Below, piece by piece: positions 45,901 to 59,232 of a stretch of 64,000 nucleotides of DNA; the first letter of the stretch is position 1, and every line of letters begins with the position of its first letter. The notes below the pieces were generated by a model. It was not told the DNA's origin. It searched no databases and was given only the letters and a program-made list of their open reading frames with translations. Both the position numbers and the translations under genes were made by a program. The stretch lies in contig NC_003282.8 in assembly GCF_000002985.6 (NCBI RefSeq), positions 11,408,001 through 11,472,000 on the forward strand, read 5' to 3'. Source of the DNA: Caenorhabditis elegans (taxonomy: Eukaryota > Nematoda > Chromadorea > Rhabditida > Rhabditidae).

Positions 45901-48900
45901 AATCAATTCTAGCACAGCTAGATTTTTTGACATTTTCTGAAATGACAGAAAAATTACGTTTACTTTTGCACAATAACTTCAACAGTAAGTTTCAAAAAAA
46001 GTGTTCCTCCTTCCTTTCTATTCATGTTTTTTGTCCTTTGGTGCATCCATTCAGATGTCACACAAATCTGAACCGAATTGACTTTTCTCTTCAACTAAAA
46101 CTTTTTCTCGCGGAACGACGTATAAAGTTGTAGTCTGAGTGGGAAGAATTGAATTTCCGTTCGGATTTTTGAAATCTTGCCGGCCACCACTCTCGAGGGT
46201 TTGAAGAAAAGAGAAATTTGATACAAGTGATATCATAATCTACCAGATTTCAAAATTTGCCACCAAAACCCTCAAATTACAGATATCATTTCATTCTTCA
46301 ACTGATTTCAAAAAGTTTACTCTCTATACTCTCTCGTCATTTAATTGGCATGTATGTCATGAATTCCACAAGCTCCGCCTACTCCGCCTTCTACTTGTGC
46401 TCCTTTTAGAAAACAGATACACTTATGCTCTTCTCTTTCTTTGACAATAATTTGCCCTTTTATTCTGAAAAAAATTCCCTTTTGGAAATTAACTATCATT
46501 TTGCTCAACACTTTGCAGAAAATCAAAAGATGGTATGAACTGCAAAAATTATTTTGTAAAAGAATTCTTAGCTTTTATGAAAGTATATTTTCAAGAGGAC
46601 AACTTTTACTTTAAGAATTTCCAAACTTCCTTGAAATTTGAAAGTTTTCTTGGCACGAGCTTCTAATTAGAGATTCTAGAAAATTGAATCAGGAAGAAGA
46701 AAACCGTGTTCTTTTCTTAGTAAATATGCTCTTCATTCTGACAAACAAAAACATAACAATTATGGACTCTTACTTATTTTTAAAATCTTTTTTAGTCAAG
46801 TCTTATTACTTAAATTCAAATGTTTTATTTAACGCTTTTGAATACTTTTCTCATAGACACAGGTTATAATCATAAGTGTGCTTTTGCATAATTGATTGTT
46901 TATAGCTCAAAAGAGCACATGATTCGATTTTCTCGAAATTTTGAAAATAATCACCATATTTAGTTTTAAAAAGCTTCATTTTTATTTTTAAAAAAATTAT
47001 ACATAAAATGAATACTTCCTTTGGAAATTGGTTAATTCTTTTTAGTAATACAAGTAATTTTAATTCTACATTTGAAAATGTTTTTTAGTTCAAAATGCCA
47101 ATTTTTTTGAGCAATTTTAATCGCATAGTCTACTGTACCAAAAATTATGTAATTTAAAGAAAAACAGTTTTGATCAGAACAAACTCGTCATATGACGCAA
47201 CGTGTTGCCCACATTTGGCCCAAAAATATCAATCAGAAGCTTGTAAAAGTTGATTTAGGCTGTGCTCAAGCTTTGTTTATGATTTAACTCTTGCCAAACT
47301 TTGTCCGAAACGTTTCTTTTAAACTTGGGTAAGATAAAACAATTCACCGAAAAAATCCAACAAGTTATACATATAATACTTTAAGATTTGATGGATTCAA
47401 ATACCCCGATAGATTGGATGAATGTATCAGTTCTAGTAAAGAATCGAGTTTTTTGGAAAATTCTAAAACAATTTTTTTAGTAACCTAGTTCATCATCTTT
47501 CTTCGACAATGTGTGTTCCTTCTATTGAGGCACAAAAATATGTGCCTATGTGCCTACCAGGTAACCCGGCATTAATTTTCCACCTGAATCCGATGAGCAA
47601 TTTGAAGTTGTTAATTTAGTTCTCGAAAGACTCTTGGTATACTTACAAAATTCCAATTTCAATAATTAAATATAGAAGCTCTTCATAATATCTGCTTTTC
47701 TATTTTCCCTCATATTTGTCCCAGACAATTTTTTTCCCTTGATGATATACTTGCTCGCCGGCGCCTTTTTTCTTCATTTTTGCCTAAAATCAACAAGATC
47801 TGTCATCCTTGTCTGTGTATTCATCCGTCTCCTTTTCCTGTTGAAAAGAGAAAAATGAGCTCATCATCTGACTTTGCTCTGCTCTCGGGCCCTATGTCCG
47901 TCCGGTTCTAGATGAGGGAGATGAGCAAAAATGGGGGTCCTCCTTCTCGCCTTGCTGTTGCCCCTCGAACCATTGCCACCCCCGAAAAACCAAGCTCATC
48001 CCAACAAAAACATCTGAACAACACAATGCGACAGAAGCAAATAAGTGAGAAAAAGCTCAACAAGAAGAAGAAAAGAAGAAGCCGTTCCAAAAAATAACAG
48101 AATCGTCTTCTACTTTTCTCCTTCTTTTTTGCAATGCTCAGAATCCTTCTGACTATGAATGAAGTAAGAAACACGTGGAAAATCATACTTGTCCAACCAT
48201 TCTAGAGGGCACAGATGCGTCGAGCAAGAGAAAAGTCCTTCATTTTTAGACATGACGTGCCGTGAAAAGTGTCTCTTTTTGAAGTATTGAGTGGAGAGTG
48301 TGAGTATGTATCTGGACACCACAAACTCCCCGTTTTTCCCTTCATCATCATCTACCACTACTTTTACCACTTTTTCTCTCTCTCATTCTCCTACCGCTCA
48401 CTGCTCACTTTCAGTTTTTTGTTGCCAAATCCGCACCACTAATTCCCTTCTTTACACTAGCTCTCCCATGCTTCTTAAAATACTATGTTTCGGCTTTTTC
48501 TAGGATGTGTGATTCTGAAAAGCGACGCGGGATACAGAAGGCATACCTATGATCCTTGATAGATATTAATGTCCAGGTCTAAACTTTAGTTCACCGTACA
48601 CTCTGATTCCTAGAGCAAAAACTTCAAGAACTTTTTTGCTATCATCGTATATGCATGCCTACCCCTGGAAACTTCAGTGTATGCACCGAGTGTGTCTATT
48701 TTGGTATGTATAATTTTAAATAATATATTCTGGTAGGCATTATACAGGCAAGCATATTAGTGTCTACATATTGTTTACGTAGAAAACAATATATTTTCAA
48801 ATCAATGGGCACACTTTTTTCAACATTAGAAGGCTTTTTTAAAAAATTGCTTGGTTTTAGCTTTATCAGAAGGCGGTCAACATATGTGTACAGTTCACTA

Positions 48901-51900
48901 CCAAACAATTTTGATAAATTCCAAAATAACAGAGATACAAGATATCAAAGTAAAACTAAAAAATACAATATGAAAATGGTAATTTCTTCATTTGTCACAG
49001 ATTATACTCTTCAATTTTCAAATTTTTTAAAAATTGAACCTGTGATCTACTTGTAACTTAGTCTAAGCTACAAGTAGAGTACAACCAATTAGATAAATTT
49101 TAATCAGTTTTTTTTTTTTGAAATTTCTGTTTATGAACAAGTGTTTTAAAAACAATTTTTCAGTACTTGGGAACAATTTTAAAACGGCTGAATTTTTACA
49201 TTTTGAAAATTAGAAGCTTGGTGCTACCTAATTTTCAAAACGTTTTTAGCTATATTAATTTTTTCGATATTTTAAACACAATTTTTTAACGACATCTTTC
49301 AAAGTTTACATGCCAATTTTTTCTATACTACCAACTCATTGACCGCAAATTCGCATTTCCTTCCTCTCATCATATATTTTAAATATAGGACATAAAATCG
49401 TTTATAATGGTGTCATAAACATTAAAGTCAGATAAATTGACCTGTGTTATGAACATGAAAGTAATTACGTAGACACACGGAAGTCAGAAGGAGAAAGAAA
49501 AAAGTAATTTGAATCTCTCGAATGTTTGTAGTTTTTTGATCAATCGCCGTTGTTCGAATGAATTGAGAGAGAAAGAGAGAGAGAAATTAGAAAATGGGAT
49601 CTATTTTCTGTCAGTCTTCGAAATACGAGATTTGCGAAATTTGCCTCCCTGAATCTGTGGAAGAGTCGAATTTCTCATGACGTGGAACGACGGTAAAATG
49701 TGTTAGATATTCGATTGGATTCTCAAGAATAGAAAAATTTGATTATCAAAGAGTTCTTCTTGTTTGTTCATGGGTGGGAGGAAAAGGGTAAGCATTGGAT
49801 TTTTAAGAAATAAACTGATTGCTGAATTTTCTAGTATTGACACCAGCTTCTCATTTTCCGTTCCCGGAACATTATATCCTGAGCATGGTGAGAACAACAG
49901 ACAAATTTTTTGTTCTGTTTTTGTCGTTGAGGTTGATTCCAAAAACTCTTGGGATTCTTCTCACAAAAATAGAAAATCTGAGACTTAATACTGTCCGTCT
50001 GCAAGAAAAAGTCCGTGGGAAACTATCTTGAACTGTTATCCAACAGAAGAATTCTACAATCTTTAGAAATTCTCCTAGAGTTCTCCTTTTATTTAAAAAC
50101 AACACTTGAAAATTGTCTGAAGTATATTTTCAATTGTTTATTTGGTAAATTTGTGTTTCCGATTTTCTGATAATTTATTAAACTTAAAATTTATAATTTA
50201 TTGTTGAAGTGCCTTATATTAGTCTTGCTTTTTCGAAAAATATTTATTTAATTCACATTGTTTAAAAGTAAAGTAGCGCCAGTGGGGAAAGTGTTATAAA
50301 CTACTCCTATGGTATCAAAATGGCCGATTAATAAAATACTAATAAAAATTTTCAAAAATATTTTTAAATGTTTTTATTTCTGTCAAAAAGTGACAATTAC
50401 TCAGTTTTTGGCACTCATAAATTTGGAAGTCGACCAAAAAATGGTTTTCCTACATTTTTTATACTGTAATTTTGTTTTAATTATTTGTATCAAAACATTG
50501 TAGGGGTTGGAACATGCGACATTGCTTTGGATTTCCTTAGCATCTATAAATTCCGAAATAATGTTGCCTCTATTTTCGAAACCACCCTTCAAAAGGCCTT
50601 TTTCTTCATTGCCTATGCAAATTTGTGCTTCTGAAAATAACATAGGCTTGTACTCACTCTGAAAACATCATAAATTATAAAGATTCTTGAACTCTTACCG
50701 TACATCTTTTTTAAGTTTGTGTCTCTGCAGGAAATCTTTATTTTCCGATTCATAAAAGAGTACTGTAATTTTGATAAACTCCCTTTCAATGAAAAACTCC
50801 CATTTTTGTAGTAGTACTTTTTTATCATTTTCGACTTGTCACAGAAAAAGAAGTCAATTGAAGTGGAAGGAGCAAGAAGAAAAGGTCCGTTTGTGTAATT
50901 GAAACAACCTACTTGTCTCATATGTTATGCAACACGTGTTGTCGTTTTTGTCAATTATTAGTAAAGAAAATAAGTCGGTCGGAAAAATGGAAATTAGTTT
51001 GCACCCTGCCATTTTTTCCTTCTTCTTTTCCTCACTCCCCCACAGACTCCCGCCTCCCTTCCTCATTCACAATAATTTCTTCGTGTTTCCAGTAATAACC
51101 GCTAGGGGTGAACGAAGAAAAAGAAGAAACACACGTTTAAGCCTTGAAAGCTGAAGCTGCTTCAGGCTCCGCCTTTTAAAGGAAGGAAGCAGGAGGAGTT
51201 GCATTATGCATCAGGCTTGATCTTGTTCGGCGAAAATTTCTAGTTATGAGTCATTTTCACTTTCTTTTCGGAGAAGACATTGATTATAGATGTCACATTT
51301 TTCTAGACATCATTTTTATAATTTCTAGGTTCTATGTTTTTGTTTAGTTGGAGGATCCTTGTTTTTCCGTGTTCTTCAGATAATAGGCTATTTTTAAGAG
51401 TTTTCTTGAATTTTTAAGCTATATTATTTTTGAAAACTCACGACTTAAATATTGCGATCTCAGAATCCTTGTGTGCCTTCCGGAAATCGCATCAAAATTG
51501 AACATAATTTTTCATATTTAATACGTAACTGCTATTTCTAAGAGAGAAGGCTCGCTGACATTAATGTTTAAAATGGTGTATTTTCTTTCAAATCGGCTCC
51601 ATGAATTTGTGAATTTTGTTGTCAGCTCTAACTAGGGTACTCTGTGAATTTAAGTGGAATCGAGTGTATGAAAACCTTGAAAATGTTTTCAAATTTATTA
51701 ACAATACGGAGTGGGAGCTACAACGGTAGGGTGTCGTTGCGGAGTTCCCCGTGCTGAAAATTTTGAAATTTCCATTTTATGATGGTTTTTTTTCTTTTCA
51801 AAATTTTCTTCTGATCATATTAGTGACCCAATTTCCTTGTCAATCTCAATGAATCCTCATTAATATTCGTTTCCTGTTTTTTCTCCAATCTCTCATTTCA

Positions 51901-51983
51901 CCCCAACGACTTGGCTATATATTTTTGTTCTCCTCTTCTGGAATTTTTGAAAATTTTAATTTAAAAATTTTAAATATTTACAG
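39951..51983. other. Twelve-kilobase gene-poor region upstream of npr-3
   Basis: No recognised gene on either strand. It shows diverged repeated segments (about 40855-41050 against 41340-41450, both with GTTCAGGAA and a following ATTTTT block), scattered GCCTGCC/GCCTAC words (45400-45430, 47550, 48655-48750), and a small basic ORF at 47912-48097. It probably contains npr-3 regulatory DNA. Confidence 0.45.
47912..48097 (+). CDS. Possible small Lys/Arg-rich ORF, 61 codons
   Basis: An acceptor-like GGTTCTAG directly precedes the ATG. The peptide begins MREMSKNGGPPSRLAVAP and ends in a Lys/Arg run (KKKKRRSRSKK). The composition is unlike nearby random frames, and the segment is GC-richer than its flanks. 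There is no homology I can name, and a chance ORF is quite possible. Confidence 0.2.
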   Translation: MREMSKNGGPPSRLAVAPRTIATPEKPSSSQQKHLNNTMRQKQISEKKLNKKKKRRSRSKK

Positions 51984-51991
51984 AAATCAAA

Positions 51992-54900
51992 ATGGAGGGT
52001 GGTCGAAACTGTGTAATGACAGTACAACAGTGGCAACCTGAATACAATGATATGAACCAGATAAGAGCAATATTCTCGTTACTGTACCTTCTTGTTTGGG
52101 TTGGAGCTATTGTTGGCAACACTCTAGTACTTTATGTACTCACTTTTAATCAGGTATTTTTTGTTGAGAAAAATCGACTTTGTTCTCGAGTTTATATGAG
52201 AAAAAGTGTTATTTTGTTGAAAAACCTTGGTTATAATTTCTAAAAAAAAATTTTAAATTAAAATTTGTACCATTCCGGAATTTTTTTTTTGAAACAATCA
52301 GAATACTACATAGAATTTTTTTTTTCAAAAAATACGAGCGGTTCCCCCTTTTAAGAGGATTTTTGAGGACTTCAACTTTCAGTTTTGAAAGTTCTTAGGC
52401 TTCATTAAAATCTTCCGTATCTCTCTTCTCGCATTCAATTCAAAAAAATTGTTTTTGATACTACCATCATCTCAAATTTCCGGTATTTTATTCATCGAAT
52501 TTCCTAGTGAATCAAGAATCTTTCATACATGATTGAAAGTACAATTACCGAACCACCTCCAGAATTCGTCATTGAGCTCAAAGTGCCCGAAAAGAGTTCA
52601 TTAAGCTAATTTGCCAACTTCAGGTATCACTGTCAGTTAGGACGGTATTTGTTGGATGTCTAGCTGGTTCAGACCTTCTAATGTGCCTTTTCTCGTTGCC
52701 AATTACCGCGATTTCTATATTTTCAAGAGTTTGGGTATTTCCTGCTATATTTTGCAAGTTGATCGGAGTTTTCCAGGTGAGATTTGTATAAGATTTTCAG
52801 GATTTATAAATAAATGTCTAGACTCTGAAATACTGTGTATTAATCAGAATAACAGGAGCGAACAGAAATTTGAATTAAAATCAGAAACTTTTCAGGGCGG
52901 TACGATTTTTGTCTCATCATTCACATTAACAGTTATTGCTCTGGACAGATGTGTACTAATTCTACGTCCAAATCAGGAGGTAGGCTCTCCCCAAAAAACA
53001 GTCCAGAAGTTCTGCAGTAAACTTTTCTGAGCAGATAAAAATTGATGTGGTTTGGAGCCTTCTTTTTCTATGCCTCTTTTCATTATTTTTTCCATGTATT
53101 ATTGTCGAGAATGTCTTCCAAGTAAAAATCTTCTATGTATTTCTTTGTGTGTTTAAGTACAATATTAATGGAAACTTGTTCTTCTTCAGAATATGATCTT
53201 CTGAAAGGCGGGAAAAATAATTAGACTGGTCATTTTATTTTGATCCTTGGACAATCAAGGACTTCAACTTTCCCGTTTTGTAGTCGTTTTTTCAATCGGG
53301 AAACTGTGTTAACCTACCTTCCTGTCTTCAAGGCGACCTACGCCTACCCGTTAAAAGCCTTATACCAGGCCGACCGGGGCGTAAGCTTGAAGAAAGGTGA
53401 TTCTCTAACATGATAACATCCTTTTCATGGCGATCTAAATACCCTTGATACAATTTGATTTTAATTTAAAAATTGCGTTTAAAATAAAATTTTTAATTTA
53501 ATAATCTATATAATTTGTCTAAATTTTTAAATTGCAGATAGTAAATTTCCCGAGAGCTGTCTTCATTGTTTTCTGCATTTGGCTTCTCGGATACTCTCTA
53601 GCACTTCCTGTAGGCATCTACAGCGACATTGCAGTATACGACGAAATTTGCGGCACATTCTGTGAAGAGAATTGGTGCGTCATTTGTCTCATTGATTTGA
53701 CCAATTATCTTGCATTATTTCTTTTTCACTTCCCATAATTATCCCAATTATTTTCATATATGTTTTCTTGCTCTTCTGTTCTTTAAAAAACGTTAATCAC
53801 ATTTTCAGGCCTGATTTCAATCCGGATACTGGAAGATCGGGAATTCGAAGAGCTTATGGACTTTCTGTGTTGGTACTTCAATTTGGTATTCCTGCATTGA
53901 TAAGTTCAATTTGTTACTGGATGATTAGTCGAGTGATGTCAGATCAATTAGCAAGAAGAAGAGGGCACAATATTCGACCGGAATCTGAAACAAAGCTGGT
54001 GAATCGAAAGACAAGAGCTAATCGGTTTGTTTTCCAAAACTTTCTTTTTTTTTTAAGAAAAAATTATAAATTTTAAAGTGAATCATTTGTCAGAAAATGG
54101 ACAAAATTCCAAAACTTAAGAAATTTTTCCTTGAAAGATTTGTGCAATTCAGTTTCTCAAGAAAAAAAAGAGTTGATTCACTTCAAAAATTCCGTGTTAC
54201 CATCCAAACAAATTTACTCAAAAATTTCCCAAAACCCTACTCGACCCAATTTTTTTAACGAAGTTTTCATAATTTTTAGATGATCTGATTTTAATTCGTT
54301 TGTAATATATTATTAATTCTGCATCAATTGAATACATTTTCAACATTCGAATCGGCACGTTTCTGCAATCCCCAAACCTGAATTATTAAGCTCTCTCTGT
54401 TATTTTTTGTTGCAAATTTTGTACCCCGTTGCAAAAGACACAAATAGTCATTTGTATTAGCATGTCAAACCTTGCATAATTTGACAAAAACCAGGAACTC
54501 CTAAGGGAAATAAAATACGAAGCAAAAAAAAATAAAACAAACAAAAGAGACTACATTCTTTTTTTGTATTCACTGCAGTATGCATGACTGATGATTATGA
54601 TGGTGACTATGTATGATCATTTTTCCAAAAGAAACAAAATCTGGAGAATTCCAGGAATTTCTTCAAATTATTTTTCTAATTTCAGAATGATGATCGTAAT
54701 GGTTGTTGGATTCGTTCTCGCGTGGATGCCATTCAATGCAGTCAATCTCTACCGTGACCTATTTGGAATTTCTAAATGGTATTCTACAGTCTTTGCGCTT
54801 TGCCACGTATGCGCAATGTGCTCCGCTGTGCTCAACCCAATCATCTATTCCTGGTTCAATCCTCAATTCCGACAAAGTATCACCACTTTGTTCAAGGGTA

Positions 54901-55109
54901 CTGATGAAGCTAGATTGATCAAGAAGAAACCACAATCTACCAGTAAAATGGTTTCGTATCCGACTAATTTCTCCGAGGTTCGTTTGCTTAAAAAAATAAA
55001 GTATATGTAAATTCAACTTCAGATCCGAAAAGAAACAGAAATTGCATCGACAAAGACAAAAATCACAATTGCTGAAAACGACTATCGAGCTGGAGATCAA
55101 CTTTTATAA
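51992..55109 (+). CDS. npr-3: Rhodopsin-family neuropeptide receptor (NPY/F-like)
   Basis: Seven exons: 51992-52153, 52624-52776, 52896-52979, 53538-53674, 53809-54024, 54686-54977 and 55023-55109, for 376 residues. Seven membrane segments are visible. TM1 has IVGNTLVLYVL, TM2 LAGSDLLMCLFSLP, TM3 ends in DRC (usually DRY), TM4 has FCIWLLGYSLALP, TM5 YGLSVLVLQFGIPALI, TM6 VLAWMPFNAVNL and TM7 NPIIYSWF. Loop Cys residues are present in the exon ending LIGVFQ and in DEICGTFCEENW. Such receptors couple peptides to G proteins at the neuronal surface; the ligand cannot be read from sequence. An acceptor 8 nt before the ATG (51982-51983) fits trans-splicing. An AATAAA lies at 55178-55183. The name rests on gene order beside kin-4 and wht-2. 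Confidence 0.88.
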
Positions 55110-55608
55110 ACGAACTGATTAACAATTTTAGAAACTAATCTGTGATGATTCTACCGGGTTGTTAGATAAAAAGCTTTAATAAATTGTATTTGTTCTAAAA
55201 AATATTGTTTGACAAACAAGTAGTCTCTGAAAATTGTCATTTGCCAAAAAAACCTGTTAAAATGATTTCGACAAAATACAACTTTCAGCTTGTTTTTCAC
55301 ATTCTTGTTGACAATTTCAAAAAAAAGGAAAATTAATTCCGAATTAATCGGATTTTTTCTATAATTTCAAACTCTTCTAGATTAATATTTGATGCACTGG
55401 GTGCCCCCGTCACGCCTCGCTGGAAATGTCTAATGTAGATAACCGTAACCGGCAATATTATAATTTGTCCAAACGTTTTGCTGCACACCTCTAATGCCCA
55501 TTTCCATTCCTAATTCAGTGAATACAACTTTTGTTACAAACTACCAAAGATTTATACTAGAAAAAGGCAAATACTCAAAAAAAGTTCGAAGCAATCTTCT
55601 TCTTCTTT
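55110..55608. other. Convergent gap between npr-3 and the PH-like gene
   Basis: Contains the npr-3 polyadenylation signal and otherwise AT-rich sequence. No gene is seen. Confidence 0.4.
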
Positions 55609-57189
55609 CTACTTCTTCTTTTCGTGAAGCTCAATTTCCTCCGAATCCGTCGTCATCTTCTTCTTATCCTCATTTCCAGGTGTCAACGCATTACTTGGTG
55701 TTAATGATGAGGCTGGAGTCGTAGAAGTTGGTGTTGTCAGCTTGGCTTTCTGTGGAGTCGGAGCAGTTGCACCTTTCAACGATAATTCGTTTCCATCGGT
55801 GATCGTCTTCTTCAGTTTCAAAGGATCTCCGTCCGGCTCCGAGTTCGTGTGCTGAAAATTGAATTTGATAAAGTATTGTGTTTGAAATCGCTAACCGCCT
55901 CGTCGACAGTTTTTGGGATTGGGAATTCTTGAGTTTTCTGAGTCGCTGCAATTTTTTTCTCAGTTTTCTTCTTTGACTCCGATACTGATAATTTTGTGAT
56001 GGTTTTTGATACGGTCTTCTTCAGCTTTCTTCCAGAATCCTTTTTCCTTAAAAATTATCCGATAAATAATTTATCAAAAACAATTAATCAAAACAAACTT
56101 CTCATCCGGTTTAACCGCAACATTATTCATATCTTTCTTCTTCCCACCACTTCCTGATCCTTCCTTAGCTGGTGGTGGAACATATCCTTCTCGTGATCCA
56201 GTATACACATTAGTGTCTGGTTTCTCTTTTAAATCAGATTCAATATTTGAAGTTGTACCATCTGTTCCTGTTCCTCCCGTGTGTCCGTGAGTCTCATGAA
56301 TAGGCGAAGTAAAGGTTCCACTGAAACTAAAAAAAATTACAATAAAAATTAAAAAATGCTGACCTCATCAAAGCAGCCACCCAAATACTTCCATTGTTTC
56401 CAGTTGCTTTAAATGTAATTTTTTCACCTTTTTCAGATGCCAAATTCACCAAAAACACTTTGTCCTTTTCACATTTGACTTCGCGCTTTTTCAATTCATT
56501 GAGCGGATATATTTGACCGATTAGGGGTTTACTGAAATTACGAATTTCGTGGAAAATGTGTTTTGAGATCACAATTTTGTTGTCAACTGAGTGGTGCAGG
56601 ATTGAAAAGACTATCAGAAATTATTGTTTGTGAGACAAAATTTCAAGTTTTAGAGATTTCACACTTTGCAAAAAAAGGGTTTGAACGTTTTCGAGTCATT
56701 TCAAAATTTCATTGGCAAGTGAAATAATTATTCACGCCTACTGGCGCCTACGCCTACAGGTGGCATTTGTTCTCAATTGAATAAGTAGATAAAAAATTCG
56801 TAGATCGATACTGTACCAATATCAAATACAATATCCATGCTGAAATGCAAATAAGTAGGCAGGCACTTAAGTTCGTACCTGCCTACTTTAAAAATTCAAC
56901 CTGGTTCTTGATAATCTTTTCAATAATCGCCTACTCAACCCTGCACCAAGTCCTTTTAGGAAGTACGTGTAAATGTAAATCTTGTAGTCTGGTTCTCCTT
57001 CTACTTGAACCAAAACTGCTACGCGTTTCTCCCATTTCGACCGTCCAACTTTGACATCCACGTGGCAACAACCAGAGTTGGGCAATGAGCATAGTGATTG
57101 CTGGAAATACAGATTTATAGATGTTTTGAAATATATTAAAATTTTACCTGTTCTGGAAGTGGAATGAATTTTGGTTTTGACGTGCACAT
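55609..57189 (-). CDS. PH-like domain protein with basic, Thr/Pro-rich tail
   Basis: Six exons: 57189-57148, 57100-56901, 56531-56364, 56320-56099, 56046-55896 and 55851-55609, with all phases consistent, for 341 residues. The first half (about residues 25-135) reads as a pleckstrin-homology fold: RSKWEKRVAVLVQVEG, YKIYIYTYFLKG, PLIGQIYPLNELK, EKGEKITFKA and the terminal helix Trp in SIWVAALM. The rest is low-complexity, with a Gly/Thr stretch, Lys-rich runs (KKTEKKIAA, KLKKTIT) and a Thr/Pro/Ser tail ending HEKKK. A PH domain suggests binding to phosphoinositide membranes or to protein; no catalytic domain is present. Exon 4 has a tandem TTTAG/TTTCAG acceptor that would add or drop two residues. 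It lies 297 bp downstream of the LAPTM-like gene on the same strand. Confidence 0.7.
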
Positions 57190-57485
57190 ACCAGAAATTT
57201 TAAAACTGATGAACTTTGATTGAAAAATATTAAAATAATATCAAAAACTATGATAATTCGCAAGTTGGGATATAAATCCAAAAAAAACTGTCCGCGTGAT
57301 CTATGTTTTCAAGAATATTAAATATTAACTTTTAATTTTTTCTTTTTCTTATCAAAACTATGTATATAGGTTTTTATAACTGAAATTTGAGGATTGTTTG
57401 CAAATTGGAATATTTCAAAAAATCTTCATTGAATTACAGAATTTACAAATTTACATAATTTAAGGTTGTTCAAAAATTGTTTTAT

Positions 57486-59232
57486 TTACAGAAATAGATC
57501 ATCATTAATTGATCGTTCAGATGGTTGTGGTCCATCTAAACCACCTCTTCCACTATCACCACGAATTACTGTAATACACTTGACAACCATATACATATTA
57601 TAAATAAAGAACATGAGAGCACCAGCATAAACTAGAATTGGAATTACAATTAAAATAATTGGAGAAGTTGTCGGAAGTGGAGCTGATGATGAACATTTTG
57701 ATACCATTTGGATGTATGTGTGAAGATCGGCGTAGCTTCCAAGTGATACCTGCAATTTGATCAAAAATGGGAGTTGGAAAAAAATTTGTAAAGACTTTTG
57801 TATTGTATGTTTGCAAAACTAAAATGGTCATTTAATCAAAAAGTGAAGTTCGATTGAATTTTCAGTCTTAGAAAACCATCCGAAAAAAATTAAATTTAAA
57901 TAATTACATTTTTCTAGAGTCCTTCGAATTGACCTGATACTTTTTGATGACATAAAACTTATTCAAATATTGCTTTGACTTTTCTCTGAATTAAAATAAG
58001 TTCATATTTTCTGTTTAATATAATCATTTCACTTGTTTGGTTTTGCTGTCACTAACCTGTGACAACATAAATGGAACAATCAACGCTGGATTATTATTCC
58101 GAATTCCAAAAAGTGCAATAAGACATGATGGGTACTGTAGTAGACGACATGTGAGTATCACAACCCATTGTGCACTGTGATACCAGCTTTCCTTCTCACC
58201 ATAACCACTTGCAAACACCAGAATTGTGCCTGAACATTGAAGATTATCTTTTGAAAAGTTATCGCTTTAAAAATTTTAAGATTAGCAAGTGTACTTGTAA
58301 AATCTTCATAATTCCTAGATTATCCAAGATGATCTTTCAGTCTTCTATTTTCAAAATAATATTTGGAACTATTGAATGATCAAAATTTGGCAGAGTTTTT
58401 CGATGATCAAGACTTATATTTTACTTAAATAAAAATGAAAACTACGTCATAAAGGCTGATGAATGCTCATTTACTTTCTCATGTCTCAATAATCATTTCA
58501 TCACGCAAAAGGTGTTTTGAAGAAAATATCTTGAAAGTGCAAATTGTAGATATATCTCGAGAGAGTTACTGTATCAATATATGGAATTTGCATCCGCTAT
58601 GGCATTATATAGTTTGGTTTGTTTAATCTCGGCATCAATTTGTTATTTAAGTTGAAGAAATGTTGTTCAACTACCAAAATGTAGGACAAAATTAGAAACA
58701 TATTTTACATGTTGAACATTTTTTGACAAAATGTGAAATAGGCAAAAAAAGACGGTCAAATTAGAGGAACAACACAGTTTAAAACTGTCAAAATAGTATG
58801 AAACATCTTTGTTGGTGTAACCATAACTTTAGAACTATTGTACACGTATAAAAATGAGATTTATTGTCAAATCTTAAAAAGATGAAAATTTTGATAACCT
58901 AGATCTGAAATTCAAGGTTTCAGTTGGTTTCAAAATTATTTTAAATGGTTTGGAGCTAGACTTCGCGGCTCAAATAGTCCCTCTTGAACTTACGTACCAA
59001 AAGTAATTTCATGTAGTGCTGCAATACAAATCAAATAGGCCGCAGTCTGAGGTCGAAGTGTTCCAAAACACAGTCTCTCTGGTGCCAGCCTTGCACGAAG
59101 ATGTCGAAGATGATGATGATGACGAGAATCTTTACGTGGAATGTGTATATCAATTGGTCCAAACATCTGAGAACTTGACGGTTTCAACATGTTAGACACG
59201 TCGAAATCAGTTGAAAACGACGACGACGGCAT
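57486..59232 (-). CDS. LAPTM-like four-pass lysosomal membrane protein
   Basis: Three exons: 59232-58998, 58229-58057 and 57749-57486, for 223 residues, near the length of LAPTM4/5 proteins. After a His/Arg-rich cytosolic N-terminus, four hydrophobic segments follow: TAAYLICIAALHEITFGTIL, WVVILTCRLLQYPSCLIALF, NPALIVPFMLSQ and PIILIVIPILVYAGALMFF. The short C-terminus (GPQPSERSINDDLFL) is acidic and polar. Family members act in late endosomes and lysosomes, often recruiting ubiquitin ligases through PY motifs; no PPxY is seen here. The donor at 58997 must be GTACGT, since the neighbouring GTAAGT breaks the frame. AATAAA overlaps the stop codon (57485-57480). Only 297 bp separate it from the next minus-strand gene, so an operon is possible. 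Confidence 0.65.
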
